Assembly: GCF_900129965.1 (NCBI RefSeq)
Contig: NZ_FQXM01000040.1
Location: 1 to 20,565, forward strand
DNA: 20,565 nt
Source: Clostridium grantii DSM 8605
GTDB taxonomy: Bacteria; Bacillota; Clostridia; Clostridiales; Clostridiaceae
Direction: 5' to 3'
The notes under the pieces were generated by a model. It worked only from the letters and a program-made list of their open reading frames with translations. It did not search any database and was not told the origin of the DNA. The translations under genes and the position numbers were made by a program. The stretch's first letter is position 1. Each line of letters opens with the position of its first letter. Of this stretch, positions 17,319 to 20,565 are shown in pieces.

Positions 17319-18449
17319 CTAAAATATATCTTCTAGCGTTTCTTGTAATTTTTTAAAATCTTCATATTTGTTAAAATATCCAACTGAAAATCTCATTGTT
17401 CCAGCATTTTGTGTTTTCATATGGTTATGTGCTAACGGAGAACAATGTAATCCTGTTCTAATTTCTATTCCATGGTCGGATAGTATTTGTCCTAGTTCTT
17501 GCGGTGTAAAGTTTGGTGATGTAACCGATATTATTCCTATGTTGTTTTCTATATCAGAATGTATTTTTATGTCATAACAATATTCTTTGAATACTATGTT
17601 TAATTGTTCTAAATTTTTTATTTTAGCCTTTTTAATTTCCTTTATTCCTATTTTTAAACCCTCATCTGTGGCAAGTTTTAATCCTATTATACCCATTATA
17701 TTTGGACTTCCTGATTCGAATCTTTCTGGCAACTCTACTGGCATATCTATTTCTTCTGATTTTATACCTGTTCCTCCATATAATAATGGTTCCAACTTTA
17801 TGTTTTTATTGTATAGGTATCCACCTATTCCACTTGGTCCATACAGATTTTTATGTCCTGAAAACACTATAAAATCACTTAATTGTGATATATTTGTATA
17901 GTCTAACACCCCACCTGTTTGTGCTGTATCTACTACTGTTATTCCATTGTATTTTTTAGTTTCAAAAAAAATCATTTCAACGGGAAGTATATTTCCAAAT
18001 ACATTTGAAGCATGTGTTAAAATTACTAAATCTGGTTTTTTAGACATAAATCTTATTTTCATATCTTCAACATCAAGTTCTGTTTTATCAAATTTCAAAA
18101 CTTGTATCTTGATTTTTTTTTCTTTTTCTAATCTCTTTAATGGTCTATATACTGAATTATGTTCAAACGGAGATATATATACAGTTTTGATGCCTGAATA
18201 ATCCAATCCTGATATTATTTCGTTTAATGAAAATGTAGCTGATGAATTTATTATTACTTCGTGAGTATTACTTGAATAAATCCTTTTTAAATTTTCAATT
18301 AATCCTTTTTTGATACCTCTTGCAGCTTCACTCTTTTCTGAACTGCTTCTACTAAAGTTTACCCCTATTTTTCTATATATCTCCATCGTATTATTATATA
18401 CTGATTCATGTTTTGGAAATGTTGTTGATGCATTATCAAAATAAGCCAT
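17319..18449 (-). CDS. Cysteine desulfurase, class V aminotransferase family (DndA/SspA-like role)
   Basis: This 376-aa PLP enzyme starts with the family hallmark YFDNASTTFPK. It has His97 (PFEHNS), Asp174 and Gln177 (DTAQTGG), the PLP lysine Lys200 in FSGHKNLYGPSG, and the catalytic Cys336 in RTGLHCSPLAH. The RTGLHC-PLAH block and the short chain resemble the EF2568-like cysteine desulfurase family rather than housekeeping IscS. The enzyme takes sulfur from cysteine as a persulfide on Cys336. Within this operon the likely acceptor is the PAPS-reductase-like protein, as DndA or SspA serve DndC or SspD. ATG at 18467 gives six more codons but has no ribosome site; ATG at 18449 has AAGGA eight bases upstream. 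The enzyme looks intact. A link to the nearby HesB-like selenoprotein is also possible. Confidence 0.88.
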   Translation of the reverse strand: MAYFDNASTTFPKHESVYNNTMEIYRKIGVNFSRSSSEKSEAARGIKKGLIENLKRIYSSNTHEVIINSSATFSLNEIISGLDYSGIKTVYISPFEHNSVYRPLKRLEKEKKIKIQVLKFDKTELDVEDMKIRFMSKKPDLVILTHASNVFGNILPVEMIFFETKKYNGITVVDTAQTGGVLDYTNISQLSDFIVFSGHKNLYGPSGIGGYLYNKNIKLEPLLYGGTGIKSEEIDMPVELPERFESGSPNIMGIIGLKLATDEGLKIGIKEIKKAKIKNLEQLNIVFKEYCYDIKIHSDIENNIGIISVTSPNFTPQELGQILSDHGIEIRTGLHCSPLAHNHMKTQNAGTMRFSVGYFNKYEDFKKLQETLEDIF

Positions 18450-18474
18450 TATTTTCTTCCTTCTCATATGTTTT

Positions 18475-18669
18475 TTAGTTTAAATATGTTTTTTCTTTCC
18501 CACCTGTGATACAATTCTCATTCCCTGTCCCCAGCTCTATACTTTTATGCCCCGGAATTGATTGTTTGTCCACAATAATTGAAGTATTGTTTATACCTTC
18601 AATTATTGATTTTTCTTCTTCAATTTGCGAAAGCTCAATATTGAGTTCTTGTGATTTAGCTTTTATCAC
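18475..18669 (-). CDS. Small uncharacterised protein at the head of the operon
   Basis: This 64-aa frame begins at GTG (18667-18669), which has AAGGTG six bases upstream; a GTG at 18676-18678 would add three codons but overlaps that ribosome site. The N-terminal half is helical with spaced Leu/Ile (a short coiled coil is possible), and the C-terminal part is Gly/Asn-rich with a single Cys in NENCITGGKEK. It ends 25 nt before the desulfurase start. I do not recognise it. The lone Cys and near-terminal GG invite comparison with sulfur-carrier peptides, but there is no ubiquitin-like fold pattern, so this is speculation. It could also be a leader ORF or noise. Confidence 0.45.
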   Translation of the reverse strand: MIKAKSQELNIELSQIEEEKSIIEGINNTSIIVDKQSIPGHKSIELGTGNENCITGGKEKTYLN

Positions 18670-18756
18670 TTTCTTCACCTTATTTCAGTTGATTTTCTAA
18701 ATTCTATCTGTGAAAGTTCCCTGATGAAAAATCATTATTCAATTACCCTTTATTTT

Positions 18757-18784
18757 ATCATAATTTGTATTTTTATCTTGTCGA
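18757..18784 (-). promoter_or_regulatory. Candidate promoter of the defence operon
   Basis: On the minus strand, TCGACA (18779-18784) and TATGAT (18757-18762) are separated by 16 bases, each one or two changes from the sigma-A consensus. It lies about 90 bases upstream of the first operon gene. The -35 box falls in the spacer of a 14-bp inverted repeat and the -10 box touches one arm, suggesting repression by a dimeric or tetrameric regulator. Confidence 0.5.
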
Positions 18785-18808
18785 AACGTGTAGCAAAATA
18801 CAAATTAT
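18760..18808. repeat. 14-bp perfect inverted repeat spanning the operon promoter
   Basis: ATAATTTGTATTTT (18760-18773) and its exact complement AAAATACAAATTAT (18795-18808) are separated by 21 bases. The centre-to-centre distance of 35 bases is between three and three and a half helical turns. The transcript from the candidate promoter would not include the repeat, so a DNA operator is more likely than an RNA hairpin. Confidence 0.65.
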
Positions 18809-18845
18809 TTTTAAGCTTTTTTCCATACTTTTTTGATTAAATTAA

Positions 18846-18869
18846 AAAACTGCCCTTGTTGGCAGTTTT
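18846..18869. terminator. Hairpin between divergent genes, terminator-like
   Basis: AAAACTGCC (18846-18854) and GGCAGTTTT (18861-18869) form a 9-bp stem with a 6-base loop. On the minus strand the stem is followed by TTTTTTAATTT, a usable U-tract, so it could stop minus-strand transcription coming from the selenoprotein side before the operon promoter. On the plus strand the trailing T-run is only the end of the stem. No gene obviously needs it, so it may insulate the two promoters. Confidence 0.55.
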
Positions 18870-18904
18870 ATTGATTAGGTATTTCTAAAGAATATAAGTC
18901 TTCT

Positions 18905-18923
18905 ATATACCTATAGGGGGTAA
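18905..18923 (+). promoter_or_regulatory. CsoR/CstR/FrmR-family-like operator
   Basis: ATATACCTATAGGGGGTAA reads on the other strand as TTACCCCCTATAGGTATAT, close to the TACCCCC-TATAG-TATA operators of the CsoR/RcnR/FrmR/CstR family. It covers the -35 region of the promoter in front of the selenoprotein gene, the place for a repressor. No gene for such a regulator lies in the window. If the regulator is CstR-like, the signal would be sulfane sulfur; copper or formaldehyde are alternatives. Confidence 0.5.
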
Positions 18924-18926
18924 ATG

Positions 18927-18935
18927 TGGTATAAT
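18927..18935 (+). promoter_or_regulatory. Extended -10 promoter of the HesB-like selenoprotein gene
   Basis: TGGTATAAT is a perfect extended -10 element. No clear -35 box is present at the expected place, which the operator-like sequence occupies. The start point would fall near 18942, leaving a very short leader that still contains most of the AAGGTGGTG ribosome site at 18942-18950. Confidence 0.6.
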
Positions 18936-18957
18936 CTAAGAAAGGTGGTGAACTAAA

Positions 18958-19257
18958 ATGAATGTAATTATTGATTCAAGATCTTTAGAAGTTATACAAA
19001 CTGCTATTAACAATAGAGAAACTAATACACCCGAAAATATAAGGATTTTTGTAGCCGGCATCGGCTGAGGAGGCCCAAGTTTTAGCCTTGCTCTGGATGA
19101 GCAAAAGGATGATGATGTATTAGATGATTCTAAAGGAGTAAAATTTATTATAGAAAAAGAACTTTTTGAAAATTATGGTGACATAAAAATAATTTTTATG
19201 GGTAACGGTTTTAGCGTTGCTCCAGCTAACAAAGGAAATTCTTATGGCAGTTGTTAA
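18958..19257 (+). CDS. HesB/IscA-like selenoprotein (in-frame TGA read as selenocysteine)
   Basis: The frame starts at ATG 18958 with AAGGTGGTG seven bases upstream, passes one TGA at 19066-19068 (codon 37), and ends with TAA, giving 99 aa. The sequence around the TGA is FVAGIG-U-GGPSFSLALDE, which matches HesB-related small proteins known as selenoproteins in clostridia, where Sec replaces the conserved Cys of the A-type Fe-S carrier domain. After the TGA the frame stays open for 62 codons with a sensible sequence, including FIIEKELFENYG and a terminal GNSYGSC. The usual C-terminal CGC of IscA is missing; only a final Cys99 remains. A SECIS-like hairpin follows the TGA. A role in Fe-S or sulfur/selenium handling is likely. 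Gene finders will probably call a truncated or broken ORF here. Confidence 0.88.
19066..19108 (+). promoter_or_regulatory. Bacterial SECIS-like element after the Sec codon
   Basis: From the TGA at 19066-19068, a hairpin forms from CC-TTGCTC (19086-19093), loop TGGAT (19094-19098), and GAGCAA-AA-GG (19099-19108) with a two-base bulge. The loop is centred about 28 bases after the TGA and has G as its second base, which fits the known geometry for bacterial SECIS elements bound by SelB. Confidence 0.75.
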
Positions 19258-19320
19258 ATCAACAAAAATTTACTTGCCTTAAAATTAACTAGTTAAAACT
19301 AAAAACTACTATTCAAAACT

Positions 19321-19372
19321 AATATGAGGACAATGCTCAACTTTTCCAAAAGTTAAACATTGTCCTCATATT
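19321..19372. terminator. Long bidirectional hairpin between convergent genes
   Basis: AATATGAGGACAATG (19321-19335) pairs perfectly with CATTGTCCTCATATT (19358-19372), and an inner stem AACTTTT (19339-19345) pairs with AAAAGTT (19348-19354). It lies between the selenoprotein gene and the convergent membrane-protein gene and probably terminates both. The stem is longer than a usual terminator and is followed on the plus strand by T-rich repeats. Confidence 0.7.
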
Positions 19373-19394
19373 TATTTATTTATTTATTTATTTA
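19371..19394. repeat. TTTA tetranucleotide tandem repeat
   Basis: Six consecutive TTTA units follow directly after the terminator hairpin. Such a simple-sequence tract may vary in copy number between strains by slippage. It is outside any gene. Confidence 0.85.
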
Positions 19395-19432
19395 TTCAAT
19401 AAAATTTTTAACTAATTACTTAATATACACCT

Positions 19433-20242
19433 CTAATAAACACCTATTTCCGAAATGCAGGTATTCCCGTTATCACCTTCTGATGCTTCAATAATTATCA
19501 CCCTCACAAAACTTGTCTTAACTTTATTCAAAGTTAAAAAATCAATCTTATCAAACTCATATTCTTCGCCTTTTTCAATATAGATATACCTATTACCTGA
19601 AAATTCAATTCTTAAGATTTGCGGTACTCCACTTTCATTGAAGGCTTTCTCAGATTTTTTATTTCCATATTCAATTTCTATCTCATTTATAGTAATTTCA
19701 CTTTCAAAGTTTAATTGAATCCATTCTCCTATCCCTGGTCCATCTGCTCCCTCTGCCCAAGCTGTCCTTTCATTAAAATCACAAACATACTCTAACAAAT
19801 AATCTTGTCCATCTGAACTTCCTGCACAAGATGATGCTTCAATAGATTCAACTATAAAATCAGTATACTCAAAACTTAATCCATCAGTATCAGTTATAAT
19901 TTGATCTGAAATATCAATCCACTCTTTATCTGAACTTACTTCAACTACATCCTCTTCCTCTGAATTTTCGAATTGCTCAACTATGCCAGTATTGCTTATT
20001 GCATCTTTAATATAATCTTTAGCATCTTCTACAAAATCATTAAAACCACCAAAAAGTTTAGCTGTTATAAATATCAGTGATGCAGCCATTGCAATCTTTG
20101 ATTTCTTTTTTTTAGGCTTTTTGGAACTTTTATATTCCTTATTATCACTTTCATATTCCTCATTATAAGTTTCTTTATACTTAATGCCTGTACCATTCTC
20201 TGTGTATATAGGATTATTTTCTTTATTATTTTTGATTGTCAT
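19433..20242 (-). CDS. Single-pass membrane protein with discoidin/NADase-type C-terminal domain
   Basis: This 269-aa protein has a hydrophilic, charged N terminus (1-48) ending in a KKPKKKKSK cluster, one membrane segment (about 49-66, AMAASLIFITAKLFGG), an acidic linker (about 68-130), and a C-terminal beta-rich domain. The basic cluster before the membrane segment predicts N-in, C-out topology, so the domain faces outward. IEASSCAGSSDGQDYLLEY, FNERTAWAEG, GIGEWIQLNF and a final ISEIGVY fit the discoidin-like, NADase-type glycan-binding domain found on many Firmicute surface proteins. The likely role is surface binding of a glycan or similar ligand; no catalytic domain is visible. AGGAGGGG lies just before ATG 20242. 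It converges on the selenoprotein gene and shows no functional tie to the defence operon. Confidence 0.75.
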   Translation of the reverse strand: MTIKNNKENNPIYTENGTGIKYKETYNEEYESDNKEYKSSKKPKKKKSKIAMAASLIFITAKLFGGFNDFVEDAKDYIKDAISNTGIVEQFENSEEEDVVEVSSDKEWIDISDQIITDTDGLSFEYTDFIVESIEASSCAGSSDGQDYLLEYVCDFNERTAWAEGADGPGIGEWIQLNFESEITINEIEIEYGNKKSEKAFNESGVPQILRIEFSGNRYIYIEKGEEYEFDKIDFLTLNKVKTSFVRVIIIEASEGDNGNTCISEIGVY

Positions 20243-20263
20243 TTCCCCTCCTATTTCATATCA

Positions 20264-20320
20264 TAGACTCTCGGAATTAACCGAGTGTTATGTTTTAAGG
20301 GTTTCCTCAAAACACTTTAG
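20264..20320 (-). other. Structured leader region upstream of the membrane-protein gene
   Basis: Two hairpins lie here: ACTCTCGG/CCGAGTGT around an AATTAA loop (one mismatch), and TGTTTT...AAAACA with an inner AGG/CCT stem. In the second, an A-C mismatch on the plus strand becomes a G-U pair on the minus strand, so the stem is complete only as minus-strand RNA. This favours a structured 5' leader of the gene starting at 20242. No known riboswitch class was recognised. Confidence 0.4.
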
Positions 20321-20329
20321 TTGTAATCC

Positions 20330-20359
20330 TCCTACTTTTAGTAGGAAGTTTTTTATTTT
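20330..20359 (+). terminator. Rho-independent terminator on the plus strand
   Basis: TCCTACT (20330-20336) and AGTAGGA (20340-20346) form a 7-bp stem with a 3-base loop, followed by AGTTTTTTATTTT. No plus-strand protein gene precedes it within the window after the selenoprotein, so it might end a small or antisense RNA covering the leader region. Confidence 0.6.
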
Positions 20360-20363
20360 CTTA

Positions 20364-20386
20364 AAGTGAAATTGGAAATTTCACTT
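20364..20386. repeat. 10-bp perfect inverted repeat
   Basis: AAGTGAAATT (20364-20373) and AATTTCACTT (20377-20386) flank a 3-base centre. No T-tract follows on either strand, so it is more like an operator or a structured RNA element than a terminator. The rest of the region up to the edge ORF is AT-rich and holds a TTGACT -35-like box at 20419-20424 without a convincing -10. Confidence 0.5.
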
Positions 20387-20494
20387 CTAAAAAATATTAT
20401 TAAAACTCAAAAAAACACTTGACTTTTGAAAATCAACCCAATAATCGCATTGAAGGGATTATTTCCTTTACTAACTGTGATTGGGGTGTTACAA

Positions 20495-20565
20495 ATGAAA
20501 CCTAAATATGTTTCTCATGAATCTTATCAAAACTTTGTATTATCAAATCTTCAAAAACATTACGC
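20495..20565 (+). CDS. Start of an unidentified plus-strand ORF, cut by window edge
   Basis: The frame from ATG 20495 reads MKPKYVSHESYQNFVLSN and continues to the edge without a stop. It is open upstream to about 20423, so an earlier start (for example TTG at 20450) is possible. GGGGTG about six bases before ATG is a fair ribosome site. Only 23 codons are visible and I do not recognise the protein. A transposase is one possibility, but nothing here proves it. Confidence 0.35.
   Translation, partial: MKPKYVSHESYQNFVLSNLQKHY

Noticed and set aside
19066..19068. The TGA as a true stop, making the HesB-like gene a pseudogene
   Set aside because: The frame stays open for 62 sensible codons, the site matches the known Sec position of the family, and a SECIS-like hairpin follows.
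19371..19394. TTTA repeats as a CRISPR array
   Set aside because: The unit is four bases with no spacers; it is a simple tandem repeat. No CRISPR-like repeat-spacer pattern was seen anywhere in the window.
20400..20565. An insertion sequence at the right edge
   Set aside because: Only the first codons of an ORF are visible, with no terminal inverted repeats or transposase motifs to support it.

Overview
The window looks like a low-GC Firmicute, most likely a Clostridia-class anaerobe. The base composition is strongly AT-rich, ribosome binding sites are of the AGGAGG type, and one gene reads an in-frame TGA as selenocysteine, as many clostridia do. This is a judgement from composition and gene types, not from a database match.

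The core is a defence island of about 17.8 kb. All its genes lie on the minus strand and are packed head to tail from about 18.67 kb down to 0.91 kb. In transcription order it encodes: a 64-aa small protein; a class V cysteine desulfurase; a 202-aa unknown protein; a PAPS-reductase-like/ferredoxin fusion (BrxP/SspD type); a DUF4007 protein (SspB type); a 1118-aa P-loop ATPase; a 229-aa unknown; a second, divergent DUF4007 protein; a 154-aa small BrxF-like protein; a 1323-aa BrxC-like ATPase; PglZ; and a short BrxL. Gaps are small (most under 30 nt) and several genes overlap, so one transcript is likely. Sulfur appears to move from cysteine through the desulfurase to the PAPS-reductase-like enzyme, suggesting DNA-backbone phosphorothioation instead of the methylation used by common BREX types. 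The PglZ/BrxC/BrxL block then matches a type 4 BREX core. The locus reads as an Ssp-like phosphorothioation module (desulfurase, DUF4007, ATPase, PAPS-reductase-like) joined to a BREX module that has its own DUF4007 protein and ATPase. No DNA methyltransferase and no recognisable restriction nuclease of the SspE or DndFGH kind is visible.

Right of the island is a regulatory zone (18.67-18.96 kb). It holds a candidate minus-strand promoter inside a long perfect inverted repeat, a hairpin, and a CsoR/CstR-like operator next to a plus-strand promoter. That promoter drives a HesB/IscA-like selenoprotein (18958-19257) whose TGA codon is followed by a SECIS-like hairpin; ordinary gene calling would break it. 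A long bidirectional hairpin terminator then separates it from a convergent minus-strand gene for a membrane-anchored protein with a discoidin/NADase-type C-terminal domain. The right edge holds structured intergenic DNA and the start of a plus-strand ORF that leaves the window.

Left of the island are a decayed gene remnant (579-820), a terminator, a short DUF3990 protein, and an overlapping DUF3791 ORF cut by the window edge. The last two are a typical accessory (toxin-like) pair.
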